DNA of 64,000 nucleotides from JACVRW01 sp963771715 (GCA_963771715.1 CAVYUQ010000011.1:310001-374000), one strand, 5' to 3'; positions 9,727 to 20,716 are shown, counted from the stretch's first letter. The notes: generated by a model from the sequence alone, not told the origin. Numbers and translations are program-made.

Positions 9727-11403
9727 TCAGCCCACCATGTCCCGCGCGGCCTGGCCGGCGGGGATCATCGGGTAGCAGTTCTCCTCCTTGGACACGTGCA
9801 CGTCCACGAGCACCGGGCCCTCCTCGGCGAGCGCCTCCTTGAAGCCGTCCACCAGCTCGTTCTTGTCCGAGATGCGCATGCCCCGGGCGCCGAACGCCTC
9901 GGCGAGCTTCACCCAGTCCGGGCTCCCGCCCATCTTCACGGAGGAGTAGCGGCGGTCCCAGAACAGCTCCTGCCACTGGCGCACCATGCCGAGGTAGCCG
10001 TTGTTCATCAGGAAGATCTTCACCGGGATGGCCTCGTCGACGCAGGTGGCCAGCTCCTGCACGGTCATGATCAGCGAGCCGTCGCCGGCCAGGCAGACCA
10101 CGTCCTGGTCCGGGCACGCGACCTTGGCGCCGAGCGCCGACGGCAGGCCGAAGCCCATCGTCCCGAGCCCGCCCGAGTTAATCCACTGGCGCGGGCGGGT
10201 GAAGCCGTACCACTGGGCCGCCCACATCTGGTGCTGCCCCACGTCCGAGGTCACGATCGACTGGCCGTCGGTGGCCTCGAACATCGCCTGGATCATGTAC
10301 TGCGGCTTGATCTCGGCGTCCGTGGTGTCCTCGTAGGCCAGCGGGTGCTTCTCCTGCCAGCCCTTGATGCGCTGCCACCAACCCTCGAGCCGCGACGCGT
10401 CCGCCCCGAGCGCCCGGTACTCGGCGGTCAGCTTGGGGAGGATGTTCTTGGCGTCGCCCACGATCGGGATGTGCGCCGGCACGTTCTTCGAGATCTCGGC
10501 CGGATCCACGTCGATGTGGATGAACTTCGCCCGCGGCGCGAACTCGGACAGCTTGCCGGTCACGCGGTCGTCGAAGCGCGCGCCGATCGCCACGATCAGG
10601 TCCGCCTCGTCCATCGAGTAGTTCGCCGTGCGCGTGCCGTGCATGCCGGGCATCCCGAGCCACTGGTCGTCGTCGGCCGGGAAGGCGCCGAGTCCCATCA
10701 GCGTGCACGTGACCGGGAAGCGGTCCGACCCGCACAGCTCGCGGAACTCCTTGGCGGCGTTCGCGTTCACGATGCCGCCGCCGCCGTAGATCACCGGCCG
10801 GCGCGCGTTCGCGAGCGCCTTGGCGGCCAGGCGGATCTGCTTGATGTTGCCCTCGGTGGTGGGCTGATAGCCCGGCAGGTGCACGCTCGCCACCGGCTCG
10901 TACGGGATGTCGGCGCGCGAGAGGTCCTGCGGGATGTCCACCAGCACGGGGCCGGGGCGGCCGCTGCGCGCCACGTGGAACGCCTCGTGGATCGCGGTCG
11001 GGATCTCACGCGGGTCCTGGATCAGGATCGAGTGCTTCACGATCGGCATCGTGATGCCGGAGATGTCGGCCTCCTGGAAGCCGTCCGTGCCGATCAGGTC
11101 GGTCCGCACCTGGCCGGTGAGGAAGACGGTCGGCACGCTGTCCATCACCGCGTCGGCGATGGCTGTGACGAGGTTCGTCGCGCCGGGGCCGCTCGTGGCC
11201 AGCGCCACGCCGACCTTGCCGGAGGCCTTCGCGTAGCCCTCGGCGGCGTGGCCGGCGCCCTGCTCGTGACGGCACTGGACGTGGCGCAGGCCGGCGTCGT
11301 AGAGCGCGTCGTAGGTGGGCAGGTTCGCGCCGCCCGGGATGCCGAATACATGGTCGACGCCCTCGGACTTGAGGCATTCCATGATCGCGTCGACGGCTCG
11401 CAT
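9727..11403 (-). CDS. ilvB: acetolactate synthase large (catalytic) subunit
   Basis: ThDP- and FAD-dependent enzyme that makes 2-acetolactate or 2-aceto-2-hydroxybutyrate for valine, leucine and isoleucine. 558 residues with the catalytic Glu in QCRHEQGAGHAAEGYA (about residue 45-60), the FAD-binding middle domain, and the C-terminal ThDP/Mg motif starting at GDGSLIMTVQELAT. It has an AAAGGA ribosome site and a leader of about 50 nt, unlike most genes here. It is the first gene of a likely ilvB-ilvN-menF(-mce) transcript. Confidence 0.97.
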   Translation of the reverse strand: MRAVDAIMECLKSEGVDHVFGIPGGANLPTYDALYDAGLRHVQCRHEQGAGHAAEGYAKASGKVGVALATSGPGATNLVTAIADAVMDSVPTVFLTGQVRTDLIGTDGFQEADISGITMPIVKHSILIQDPREIPTAIHEAFHVARSGRPGPVLVDIPQDLSRADIPYEPVASVHLPGYQPTTEGNIKQIRLAAKALANARRPVIYGGGGIVNANAAKEFRELCGSDRFPVTCTLMGLGAFPADDDQWLGMPGMHGTRTANYSMDEADLIVAIGARFDDRVTGKLSEFAPRAKFIHIDVDPAEISKNVPAHIPIVGDAKNILPKLTAEYRALGADASRLEGWWQRIKGWQEKHPLAYEDTTDAEIKPQYMIQAMFEATDGQSIVTSDVGQHQMWAAQWYGFTRPRQWINSGGLGTMGFGLPSALGAKVACPDQDVVCLAGDGSLIMTVQELATCVDEAIPVKIFLMNNGYLGMVRQWQELFWDRRYSSVKMGGSPDWVKLAEAFGARGMRISDKNELVDGFKEALAEEGPVLVDVHVSKEENCYPMIPAGQAARDMVG

Positions 11404-11463
11404 GACGGTGCGGGTCCTTTCGAGGTGAAGGTCGACTGGCCGGGCAGCCAGACGGGGGACGTC

Positions 11464-11469
11464 AGTCTA
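11464..11469 (-). promoter_or_regulatory. candidate -10 (TAGACT) of ilvB
   Basis: TAGACT on the minus strand about 60 nt before the ilvB ATG, leaving a leader of roughly 50 nt that contains a small CTGGC/GCCAG hairpin and an AAAGGA ribosome site. No convincing -35 is seen. Confidence 0.45.
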
Positions 11470-11486
11470 ACAAGCGTTTTTCGCGC

Positions 11487-11762
11487 TCAGAGCGCATTTC
11501 CTGCGGGACTGGGCGCCTCGGGGAAATGCAGATCGGCCCCGCAGCGCATGCAGACCTGGTCGGAGATCGGCACGACGTTGCCGCACTCCGGGCACTGCCG
11601 CAGCGGGTCGTCCTGCTCGTAGCGGTAGAGAAGCGCCGCGAAGATGCCGATTCCGGGCAGCGCGGCGCCGACCAGAAACCAGATGAAGAACGAGCTTCCC
11701 TTCATGCGACCGATGGTCCCGGTCGCGATGCCGAAAACGAAGGCGATGAAGATGAACGTCAC
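11487..11762 (-). CDS. small membrane protein with C-terminal zinc ribbon
   Basis: 91 residues, GTG start. Two hydrophobic segments (about 1-18 and 24-46) are followed by a cytosolic zinc ribbon with two CxxC knuckles, CPECG and CMRCG. Proteins of this kind are common in Actinobacteria and have no assigned function. It follows another small membrane protein with a 4-bp gap and is probably the last gene of the run that starts at 15087. Confidence 0.75.
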   Translation of the reverse strand: MTFIFIAFVFGIATGTIGRMKGSSFFIWFLVGAALPGIGIFAALLYRYEQDDPLRQCPECGNVVPISDQVCMRCGADLHFPEAPSPAGNAL

Positions 11763-11766
11763 TTGC

Positions 11767-11937
11767 TCAGAGCACGCGCAGGGCCCAGATCACCGCGAAC
11801 ACGGCGACCACCGCCACGACGATCCAGGCGACCGCCGCGACGAACCCGAGCACCAGCTTGAACAGGACATACGCCGCGACGATCAGGACCGCCACCGCGA
11901 GCAGCTTTCGTGCTGCGTCTGAAGCCAGTTGTCCCAT
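11767..11937 (-). CDS. small membrane protein, unknown function
   Basis: 56 residues from ATG 11937 (MGQLASDAARKLL). Nearly the whole protein after residue 10 is hydrophobic and fits two membrane helices. No family recognised. The start is chosen because a TACACT -10 lies 6 nt before it; longer forms would begin inside the promoter. Confidence 0.65.
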   Translation of the reverse strand: MGQLASDAARKLLAVAVLIVAAYVLFKLVLGFVAAVAWIVVAVVAVFAVIWALRVL

Positions 11938-11943
11938 ACCTGA

Positions 11944-11949
11944 AGTGTA
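11944..11949 (-). promoter_or_regulatory. -10 hexamer TACACT, leaderless start
   Basis: TACACT, 6 nt, then ATG 11937. This spacing places the transcript start at or next to the start codon, and no Shine-Dalgarno is possible. Confidence 0.65.
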
Positions 11950-11956
11950 GGAGGCG

Positions 11957-12896
11957 CTAGAGCACTCTCGGGGGGCGAGTGGGCACATAGCGGTCGAGGC
12001 CCGGGAGCGGCACCGACGACATGATCCATGCCGGCCAGTGCACCGTGAAGCCGAGCCGGCGCAGGCGGTCGATCAGCCACCACGAGTTGGTCGCGCAGAA
12101 GACGCCGACCGTCTCGGGCTCCTGGAGCTTCGCGACTCGGTCGAAGGCGGCGAGCAGCACCGGGACGAGGTCGCCGGGGGACTCGCCGACGGCGGGGCCG
12201 ATCTCCCCCTCCGAGCTCACCCAGCAGAGCGCCGAGGCGTGCCCGCTCTGCTCGTCCATGATCGCCAGGCAGCTGCGCGTCCGGCCGAAGAATTCGTGCA
12301 GCAGCGGCCGCTCGTGTCCGATCGCCCCCGGTTCGAGGCGCTTCCACTCGTCCACGGCGCGCTCGGGGGTCAGTCCGTGGACGTCGGGTTCCGCCGTATC
12401 CAGCTCCTGCGCGCGCTGCTCCAGGTACATGTCCACGCGATGGCGCATGTGCCAGTGGCCGCTCATCGGCATCACACCGAACTCCGTGAAGAGCGTGAGA
12501 TCCGACGGCAGGCCGTGCGACACCACCACCCGGCCGAGCTCCTTGGACGGCGACTGCGGCCAGACCGTCTCGAGCAGCGCCCGCTCGATCCCGAGCTCGG
12601 CGTGCGCCGGCGCCACCCACAGCTCCACGAGCTCGTCCATCGTGCCGAAGTGGGCCACGAGGATGTAGCCCGCCAGCTCACCGTCGATCTCGGCCACGCA
12701 GAAGGACGCGTCCGACTGCCCGGCGAGGAACTTCGACGAGCGGCCGTTCGCGCTCCCACTCGGCGTGGAGCTCGGCCTCGTCGCCCTCGGCCACGAGCCC
12801 GCGCTCGCGGCGCGACGCGCTCCGAGCGTCCTCGCCGAGCGCGAACACGGCCTGCAGGTCGCTCGCGCGACCCTCGCGGATGCTGAGCTCGCTCAC
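11957..12896 (-). CDS. GNAT-family N-acetyltransferase, one frameshift
   Basis: Acyl-CoA-dependent N-acetyltransferase of about 312 residues; substrate unknown. The N-terminal strand (SELSIREGRASDLQAVFALG) and the core motif (AEIDGELAGYILVAHF, then ELWVAPAHAELGIERALL, the acetyl-CoA loop region) lie in different frames. They join near 12745, where the shifted reading gives FLAGQSDASFCVAEIDG. The C-terminal half resembles a second, degenerate GNAT fold. GTG 12896 overlaps the NADH dehydrogenase stop (GTGA). A single-base indel in the assembly is the simplest explanation. Confidence 0.78.
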
Positions 12897-14218
12897 TGAC
12901 CGGGCGCCTCGCCCGACTGCGGCACCTCGTCCAGGTAGTCGTGCAGTGACGGTGGGTGGCCGAGCTGGCCGAGCTCCGCGGAGGCCCGCCCGAAGAGCAG
13001 TCCCACGGTCCAGTCCGCGGCAAGCCGCACGCGCCGCGCCATCCCGGGCATCATCGCCAGGTGGTACGTGCGGGCGGCGAACCAGGCCGGGAAGCCGCGC
13101 AGGGGCAGCCCGAGCATCGTCGCGACCGCCTTGTGCTGCCCCAGGTCGACGAAGACGCCGAGCGTGCGGTAGCGGAACGGCCGCGGCTTCCTGCCCGCGA
13201 GCACGGCGGCCACGTTGCTGCCCACCACGCGGCCCTGGCGGATCGCGTGCTGAGCGGTCGGCGGGGTCGGCGCCCTGCGCCCCTGGGCGGGGTCCGGCAC
13301 GGCCGCGGCGTCTCCGATCGCCCAGACGTTGTCCTGGCCATTCACGCGCATGGTCGCGTCCACCTCGATGCGCCCGCCCTCGGTGAGCGGCAGGCCGAGC
13401 TGTCTCACGATCGCGGGCGGCTTAACCCCTGCGGTCCAGCAGACGCTCCGCGTGGGAACCCGCTCGCCGGTCGAAAGCGTTGCCGAGCGCTCGTCCATGC
13501 GCTCGAGGCGCGTGCCGGTGCGCAGCTCGATGCCGCGTGCGCGCAGCTCCCGCGAGGCGAACTCGGCGAGGCTCGCCGGGATCTCCGGCATGATCCGGTC
13601 GAGCATGTCGGCGATGATCCAGCGCGTGCCCGCCCCACGGCAGCGCGGGTAGCGCTCGATCGTGTCGTTCACGTAGTCCTGGAGCTCGGCGATGCCCTCG
13701 ACGCCTGCGTACCCGGCGCCGACGAACACGAAGGTGAGGTACTCGCGGCGGCTCTCGTCGTCGGGCAGCGACTCGGCTATCTCGAGGTTGACCAGCGCGC
13801 GGTTGCGCACCGCGATCCCCTCCGCGAGCGACTTGAAGCCCAGCGCGTGCTCGGCCAGCCCAGGGATGGGCAGCACGCGAGACACTGAGCCGAGCGAGAC
13901 CACCAGCTGGTCGTAGCGCAGCGTCTCGTCGCGCTCGTCGAGCGTGCGGACGTAGAGCTCGTTCACGCCGGGGTCGGCGCCGGTCACGCGGCCAAGGAGC
14001 AGGTCTGCCCACTCGAGCTCCTCGCGGATCGGCACGACCACGTGGCGCGGCTCCAGCGATCCCGCCGCCGCACCCGGAAGCAGCGGCGTGTAGAGCAGGA
14101 AGTTCACGTCCGAGACGACGATGATGCGGGCGCTGTGGCGAGGCAGCCGCCGCTCGAGCCGGCGCGCCGCGTAGAGCCCTCCGAACCCACCGCCCGCGAT
14201 GACTACGTCGAACGCCAC
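12893..14218 (-). CDS. ndh: type II NADH dehydrogenase / NAD(P)-FAD oxidoreductase
   Basis: Single-subunit, non-proton-pumping NADH:quinone oxidoreductase, peripheral on the membrane. 441 residues with the FAD Rossmann motif GGGFGGLYAARRL at the N-terminus, an NAD-binding motif VFVGAGYAGVEGIAELQ (about 163-180), WTAGVKPP, the flavin-closing motif NVWAIGDAAAVP (about 295), and an amphipathic C-terminal region. It could deliver electrons to the menaquinone implied by menF. It follows the 14228-14863 gene by 9 bp and is coupled to the downstream acetyltransferase. Confidence 0.9.
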   Translation of the reverse strand: MAFDVVIAGGGFGGLYAARRLERRLPRHSARIIVVSDVNFLLYTPLLPGAAAGSLEPRHVVVPIREELEWADLLLGRVTGADPGVNELYVRTLDERDETLRYDQLVVSLGSVSRVLPIPGLAEHALGFKSLAEGIAVRNRALVNLEIAESLPDDESRREYLTFVFVGAGYAGVEGIAELQDYVNDTIERYPRCRGAGTRWIIADMLDRIMPEIPASLAEFASRELRARGIELRTGTRLERMDERSATLSTGERVPTRSVCWTAGVKPPAIVRQLGLPLTEGGRIEVDATMRVNGQDNVWAIGDAAAVPDPAQGRRAPTPPTAQHAIRQGRVVGSNVAAVLAGRKPRPFRYRTLGVFVDLGQHKAVATMLGLPLRGFPAWFAARTYHLAMMPGMARRVRLAADWTVGLLFGRASAELGQLGHPPSLHDYLDEVPQSGEAPGQ

Positions 14219-14227
14219 GGGCCGAGG

Positions 14228-14863
14228 CTACCCGGCGGCTCGCCGCGCCGCGTCCAGGGCCGGGCGCATCCGCCGCGGCAGGCGCCGCGAGACGCGCCAG
14301 GGCGCACCCGCGAAGGCGTGGTTGGCGACGGTGGCGAAGCCCTCCTCGTCCACTCGCAGCGCCAGCAGCAGGTGCGCGATCCGGTCGGAGGGCGGCAGCT
14401 CGCGCTCGACGGCGCGCACGCAGAAGCAGTGCACACGGCGGCCTCCGGGCGATACGAGCAGGGCACCGCCCTCGCCGAGCAGCCAGACGCCGAGCTCCCC
14501 GCGCTCGAGCGCAAGACCGGTAGCGCTCTGGAGCTCTCGCTCGTCGTGGCCGAGCAGGTCGCCGAGCAGCCCCTGGGCGACGGGTTCGCCGGGCGCGGCG
14601 CGGGGCTCCTTCGGGCGCACCACGCTCGCCCCGCGGAACGCGTACAGCTCAGGGATGATCCAGGCATGCGCCAGCGCGGCGAGCGCCACCGGCGTGGCGA
14701 GCGGCTCGAGCCAGATCATCCCCACGCCGGCGCAGACGAAGGGCACCGTGTAGAGGAGCGTCCAGGCGTGCCAGATCCGCCCCCAGCGGCGCAGCCAGCG
14801 CGCATCGGTCGGCTGGCGCCACGGGACCGAGGCGAGCTCGGGAAGGGCCTGGGTCGTGGCCAC
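14228..14863 (-). CDS. membrane protein, unknown function
   Basis: 211 residues from GTG 14863, which overlaps the previous TAG by one base. Two membrane helices at about 32-50 and 55-75 (TLLYTVPFVCAGVGMIWL and the following stretch), then a soluble domain of about 130 residues ending in a basic tail (RRLPRRMRPALDAARR). No known family recognised. Context: second gene of the run that includes ndh. Confidence 0.65.
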   Translation of the reverse strand: MATTQALPELASVPWRQPTDARWLRRWGRIWHAWTLLYTVPFVCAGVGMIWLEPLATPVALAALAHAWIIPELYAFRGASVVRPKEPRAAPGEPVAQGLLGDLLGHDERELQSATGLALERGELGVWLLGEGGALLVSPGGRRVHCFCVRAVERELPPSDRIAHLLLALRVDEEGFATVANHAFAGAPWRVSRRLPRRMRPALDAARRAAG

Positions 14864-15087
14864 TATCCGCCGGCGATCGGGCGGCGCATGATCACCAGGT
14901 CGGCCTCGCGCGGCAGCTCGCGCACGTGCGTGGCCTTGCCCGGCCCGTCCGGCACGGTGCCGATGTAGCCGAGCCCCTGCTGATCGCCGAACTCGCGCAC
15001 CGCCGCCTCGAACGCGGCGTCGTCCTGCGCCGTCCACTCCGCGAGCGTCGTATGACCCGTTTGATCCATCCGGATGAGTCGTGCCAT
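14863..15087 (-). CDS. small conserved-looking protein, unknown function
   Basis: 74 residues from ATG 15087 (MARLIRMDQTGHTTLAEW). Soluble and mixed alpha/beta in composition; no recognised domain. The start is supported by a TATCCT -10 six nucleotides upstream. Its stop overlaps the following GTG, so the two are probably co-translated. Confidence 0.65.
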   Translation of the reverse strand: MARLIRMDQTGHTTLAEWTAQDDAAFEAAVREFGDQQGLGYIGTVPDGPGKATHVRELPREADLVIMRRPIAGG

Positions 15088-15093
15088 GAGCTC

Positions 15094-15099
15094 AGGATA
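15094..15099 (-). promoter_or_regulatory. -10 hexamer TATCCT, leaderless start
   Basis: TATCCT, 6 nt, then ATG 15087. Heads the 15087-to-11487 minus-strand run. Confidence 0.65.
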
Positions 15100-15174
15100 C
15101 GCCGCTTTGCACAGGCTCTCGCGCCACAGCGCCATGGTCGCTCAGGTAGACCGGACACGTGCTGAGCGCGGGGG

Positions 15175-15180
15175 TACGTT
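15175..15180 (+). promoter_or_regulatory. -10 hexamer TACGTT
   Basis: TACGTT, 9 nt, then ATG 15190 of the RTX-like gene; the expected leader is only one to three nucleotides. Confidence 0.6.
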
Positions 15181-15189
15181 GGGCTAGGC

Positions 15190-16298
15190 ATGGCGGGTCC
15201 ACCTCTCCCGCGCGTGATCGGAGTAGTCGTCGGCGCCGCGACCCTCGCGATGGCGGGAACGGCGTTTGCCGATGTCCGGGCGGAGACGCTCCCGCCGGTC
15301 GCCGCGCCGCTGCCGACGGTCGAGCAGCCACGGGTGGCGGAGCCGCCCGTCGCACCGCCGGTGGCGGAGGCCCCGGCGCCAGACGTGCTGGCGGCGGTCG
15401 AGGCGCGCCGGTCGCAGCCGCCCCTGCGCCAGCCGCTGCTTCGCCGCCGCCGGCCGCACCCGCCTCGCCGCCGCCGGCCGCGGCCGCTCCGCCGCCGGCC
15501 GCGGCCGCCCCCGCGGGCACCGCCGAGCCGGCATGCGCCCTCACGGCACCCGACGGCAGCTGCGCGCTCCCGGCCACGGACTGCGACGTCCTCGGCGACG
15601 ACGGCGACAACGAGCTCTTCGGCACGCCGGACGGCGAGATCATCTGTGGCCTGGGCGGAAACGACCTGCTGGAGGGCGGCGACGGCGACGACACCCTGAT
15701 CGGCGGGCCGGGGGCGGACCGCTTCTCCGGCGGCGACGGCCGCGACTGCTTCCTCACCGACGACGAGGACGAGCCGCCTCCGCCGGCTCCCGGCGACGAG
15801 CCCGAGGGTCGGCTCCCGGACAGCGACGAGGCCTACCCCGGGCGCTGCGAGGCCAGGCTGCCCTTCACCGGCGGCGGCCCAATCCAGCCGGGCCCGACGG
15901 GCGGCCCGGGCGACGTGGCCAACGTCGGCGCGCTCTACGTCGCGCTCACGCGCTACGCCAGCGCACAGACATCGCAGGAGTCGGCCGGGCCGATCGCGCT
16001 CATCGCGACGCGCGCGGTGCGCTACTCGCGCGGTGAGATCAGCTTCCTGGTCACCTGCTCGCGCGCCGGGGAGGTCCGGGTCACGCTCGCGGCGGCGCGG
16101 CGGGATGGGAGCCGGGTACGCCTCGGGGCGAAGACGTTCCGGTGTGACGGCGATGGTGACGACCAGACCGTCACCGTTCGACTCTCGGAAGCGGCCCGTC
16201 GCCTGGTCGAGAGCTCCACCCGCGCTCCGGTCCGTGCGCGGCTCGTCGAGGCGGGGGCCGCGGGCACCACTCGCCAGTCCTTCGTGCTCACCCCATGA
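15190..16298 (+). CDS. secreted protein with RTX-like Asp/Gly calcium repeats, one frameshift
   Basis: About 369 residues. The signal peptide (VIGVVVGAATLAMAGTAFA, cleavage after AFA) and the start of a Pro/Ala linker are in the first frame. Near 15400, in a very GC-rich low-complexity stretch, the frame changes to a PAAPASPPPAAAAPPP linker. Next comes a hemolysin-type nonapeptide region with GLGGNDLLEGGDGDDTLIGG and GADRFSGGDGRDCF, then a C-terminal beta-rich domain with paired cysteines. RTX nonapeptides bind Ca2+ and stiffen extracellular domains. The ATGA junction couples it to the next gene. The enzymatic or adhesive role is unknown. Confidence 0.75.
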
Positions 16299-17152
16299 GC
16301 GGACTCCGCCCGAGCAGCGTGTCCGGATTCCTGCGGGCGCGCAGCGGCGGGGTCAAGGCGGCGATCGCGCTGGTTGGCCCGGCCACGGCGATCATCTCCA
16401 CGCTCCTGGCGCTGAACGTGATCAGCCCGTTCGGGCAGGAGGACGCGATCGCGAAGGGCCTCGACAAGACGCGGGCCGCCAGCACGTCCGCCGTCTTGAT
16501 AGAGCTCGACGTGCGCTCACCCGCGAACGGGTCCAGTCCCACCAGCTTCAGTGCCGAGGGCGAGTTCGATCACGAGGCGGGCCGCGGCCGACTCTCGTTC
16601 GACTTCGGGCAAACGGAGGGCCTCGGGGGCGCGTCGAACGTCGAGGCGATATTCGCCGGGCGAATCATCTTCCTCAAGGCGGAGCTCCCGGCAGGTGCGA
16701 CACCACCGGACAAGCCGTGGCTGCGCGTCGACCCGGTCCCCGTGACCAAGCGGCTTCGCGAGCTCGGGGCGTTCGACGAATCGGCTGAGCTCCCGGCCGA
16801 CCTGTCGTTCCTGGCGAAGACGGACTTCGTCGATCCCTCGCAGGCGCTGGACTACCTCGAGCGCAGCTCGGACCTCGAGGAGGTGGGCGAGCGCCCCCTG
16901 TTCGGACGAACGACGACGCTCTACAGCGGGGGCTTCACGCAGAAGGGCGCCCGCTTCCGAGTGCGCGTGTGGATCGACGAGGACGACCTGATCAGGCGCC
17001 TCGAGGTCACCGGCGGCCGCGAGGACATCGCCTACACGGTGCGCTTCAGAGACTTCGACGTCGAGGTGAACGCCCAGCCGCCGCCTCCCGACCAGGTGGT
17101 CGATGCGATGAGCGTGCTGGACGAGCTCTCGGGAGCGACCGAGGCGCCCTAG
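16295..17152 (+). CDS. LppX/LprG-like envelope protein
   Basis: 285 residues. A membrane anchor at about 21-45 (AIALVGPATAIISTLLALNV) precedes a LolA-like beta-sheet domain. Strands such as GEFDHEAGRGRLSFDF, FLKAELP and the pattern YTVRFRDFDVEVN resemble the LppX/LprA-F-G family, which carries lipids across the mycobacterial envelope. There is no lipobox cysteine, so it is membrane-anchored rather than lipidated. Translationally coupled to the RTX-like gene by an ATGA overlap. Its TAG shares the palindrome CTAG with the stop of the convergent SRPBCC gene. Confidence 0.65.
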   Translation: MSGLRPSSVSGFLRARSGGVKAAIALVGPATAIISTLLALNVISPFGQEDAIAKGLDKTRAASTSAVLIELDVRSPANGSSPTSFSAEGEFDHEAGRGRLSFDFGQTEGLGGASNVEAIFAGRIIFLKAELPAGATPPDKPWLRVDPVPVTKRLRELGAFDESAELPADLSFLAKTDFVDPSQALDYLERSSDLEEVGERPLFGRTTTLYSGGFTQKGARFRVRVWIDEDDLIRRLEVTGGREDIAYTVRFRDFDVEVNAQPPPPDQVVDAMSVLDELSGATEAP

Positions 17153-17601
17153 GCGCGCCGGCCGTCCTCGAGCACTGCCTTCAGCTTCTGGAGATCCTTG
17201 CGCAGGCCCGAGCGGACGATCGGGCCCAGCAGCGGGCCGAGCATTCGCATGCCGCCGGTCGGCTGAAGCTCGATCGTGTAGGTGAACACGGCGCCCGCGT
17301 CGTCGGGCCGGACGGCGCGACCGCCCTCGAGGGCGCCGATCGTCCCGGTGCCCGCGAACCGGTACGACGTGCCGGGATCCAGCTCGGTGACCGTCGTGTC
17401 GGCGACGTAGTCGCGACCCGAGGACCTCACCACCTCGTGCACCTTGGTGCCGAGCGCCGGCGGACCGGGCGGGTCGGGGGTCATGTCCAGCAGGCCCTTC
17501 CGCCACTCGCGGTCGAAGCCGTAGTCGGCGATCGCGCTCCACACCTCGGCCGGCGGCCGCGCGATCGCAACCGACTCCTCGACGCGAACGGTGCGGCCCA
17601 T
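17149..17601 (-). CDS. SRPBCC (START-like) family protein
   Basis: 150 residues with the polyketide-cyclase/START-like fold: VEESVAIARPPAEVWSAIADY at the N-terminus, central strands ending in SYRFAGTGTIG, and the long C-terminal helix GPIVRSGLRKDLQKLKAVLE. Such proteins bind hydrophobic ligands in a cavity; the ligand here is unknown. It starts 4 bp after the gatB stop and is probably co-transcribed with gatCAB. Confidence 0.85.
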   Translation of the reverse strand: MGRTVRVEESVAIARPPAEVWSAIADYGFDREWRKGLLDMTPDPPGPPALGTKVHEVVRSSGRDYVADTTVTELDPGTSYRFAGTGTIGALEGGRAVRPDDAGAVFTYTIELQPTGGMRMLGPLLGPIVRSGLRKDLQKLKAVLEDGRRA

Positions 17602-17605
17602 GCGG

Positions 17606-19026
<1,421 letters not shown>

Positions 19027-19030
<4 letters not shown>

Positions 19031-20425
19031 TGCGCGGGCAGCCCCTCGAACGCGATCGACTTCTCGAGGGCGTGGGCCGCGTCGAGGATGCGCGCCTCGC
19101 TGAACGCGGGGCCCGCGATCTGGAAGCCCACGGGGAGCCCCTCCGAGAGGCCGCAGGGGATCGAGATGGCGGGCAGCCCGGCCAGCGGGATCGGCGCCGT
19201 GTAGTAGTCGGACAGGTACATCGCGAGCGGGTCGGCCGTGCGCTCGCCGAGCTTGAAGGCCACCGTCGCAGACGTGGGGCTCACCACGAAGTCCACGTTC
19301 TCGAACGCGGCCGAGAAATCCTGGGCGATCTTGGTGCGCACCTTCTGCGCCGTGCCGTAGTAGGCCTCGTAGTAGCCCGACGAGAGCGCGTACGTGCCGA
19401 TCATGATGCGGCGCCTGACCTCTTCCCCGAAGCCGTCGTGGCGGGTCTGCTCGTACATGGAGGTGAGGTCGCCATTGCCTGAGCGCGGGCCGTAGCGCAC
19501 CCCGTCGTAGCGGGCGAGGTTGGCGCTCGCCTCGGCGGGTGCGATCACGTAGTAAGCCGCGATCCCGTGGCCCGCGTGCGGCAGCTCGATCTCCTGGGTC
19601 ACGCCGCCGAGCTCCTCGATCTTGGCCAGCGTGGCGTTCACAGCGTCGGCCACTCCAGGCTCGAGCCCCGACTCCTCCATGCCCCAGACGCCGAAGCGCA
19701 GGCCGTCGAGGCGCTCGGCGCTGGGCAGGGGGACGTCGCCGGGGATCCCGAGGGAGGTCGAGTCGCACGGGTCGCGGCCCTGAAGGTGGCTCAGCAGGAT
19801 CGCGGCGTCCGTCACGTCGCGCGTGAGCGGCCCGCACTGGTCGAGCGACGAGGCGAAGGCGATCATCCCGTAGCGGCTGACCGCGCCGTAGGTGGGCTTC
19901 AGCCCGACGATGCCGCACAGCGAGGCCGGCTGACGGATCGAGCCGCCGGTGTCGGTTCCGATCGCCCAGGGCGCGGTCCCGGCCGCCACGGCCGCAGCGC
20001 TGCCGCCGCTCGACCCGCCGGGCACGCGCTCGCGGTCCCAGGGGTTCTGCACCGGGCCGTAGCCGGAGTTCTCGTTCGAGGAGCCCATGGCGAACTCGTC
20101 CTGGTTCGTCTTGCCGAGCACGCGCGCGCCCGCGTCCTGGAGCTTGCGGACGCTGGTGGCGGTGTAGGGCGGCCGGTAGCCCTCGAGGATGCGCGAGCCG
20201 GCCGCGCTCGGCACGCCCTCGACGCAGAAGAGGTCCTTCACGGCGATCGGCGGCAGCGTGCCGGAGTCCTCGGGCGGCCTCGTCGGGCACCCACAGGTAG
20301 GCGCCGAGGTCGTCCGCGGCGGCGCGCTCGCGCCAGAACTCGAACAGCTCGGCCGACGAGATCTCGCCGCCCGCGATGCGCTCGGCCTGCTGCGCGGCGG
20401 TGAGGTTGAGCAGCTCGTGGCTCAC
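19027..20425 (-). CDS. gatA: aspartyl/glutamyl-tRNA amidotransferase subunit A, one frameshift
   Basis: Amidase-signature subunit that frees ammonia from glutamine. About 465 residues after correcting one frameshift near 20277, where WVPDEA must join PEDSGTLPPIAVKDLF. The catalytic Ser-cisSer-Lys set is visible: Lys in AVKDLF, the motif GGSSGGSAAAVAAG, and TDTGGSIRQPAS. GTG 20425 overlaps the gatC stop (GTGA). GatA is expected to be essential where no separate glutaminyl-tRNA synthetase works, so a true loss is unlikely. Confidence 0.9.
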
Positions 20426-20709
20426 GAGGCACCCGGGCTCGGCACCCGAAAGCCGCCCTCGGCCGCGTCCGGCGCCTGCTCGAGCGCCTGCTCGCGCGTG
20501 AGGCCGGGGCGCGGCACGTCCTCGCGCAGGACGTTGGTCAGGTCGACCACGTGCGAGGTCGGCTCGACTCCCTCGAGGTCGAGCTCGTTCATCGTCTCCA
20601 CATGAGCGAGGATCGTGGAGAGCTCCCCGGCCATGCGATCGACCTCTTCGTCCGTGAGCTTCAGGCGGGCGAGCTTCGCCACGTGGAGGACCTGATCCCT
20701 GTCGATCAT
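20422..20709 (-). CDS. gatC: aspartyl/glutamyl-tRNA amidotransferase subunit C
   Basis: 95 residues, the usual GatC size. Small bridging subunit of GatCAB. Recognised from VLHVAKLARLKLTDEEVDRM, the ILAHVETMNELD helix, GVEPTSH and LREDVPRPGLTREQALEQAP. First gene of the gatC-A-B-SRPBCC operon. TACAAT lies 7 nt before its ATG. Confidence 0.94.
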   Translation of the reverse strand: MIDRDQVLHVAKLARLKLTDEEVDRMAGELSTILAHVETMNELDLEGVEPTSHVVDLTNVLREDVPRPGLTREQALEQAPDAAEGGFRVPSPGAS

Positions 20710-20716
20710 CGCGCCG

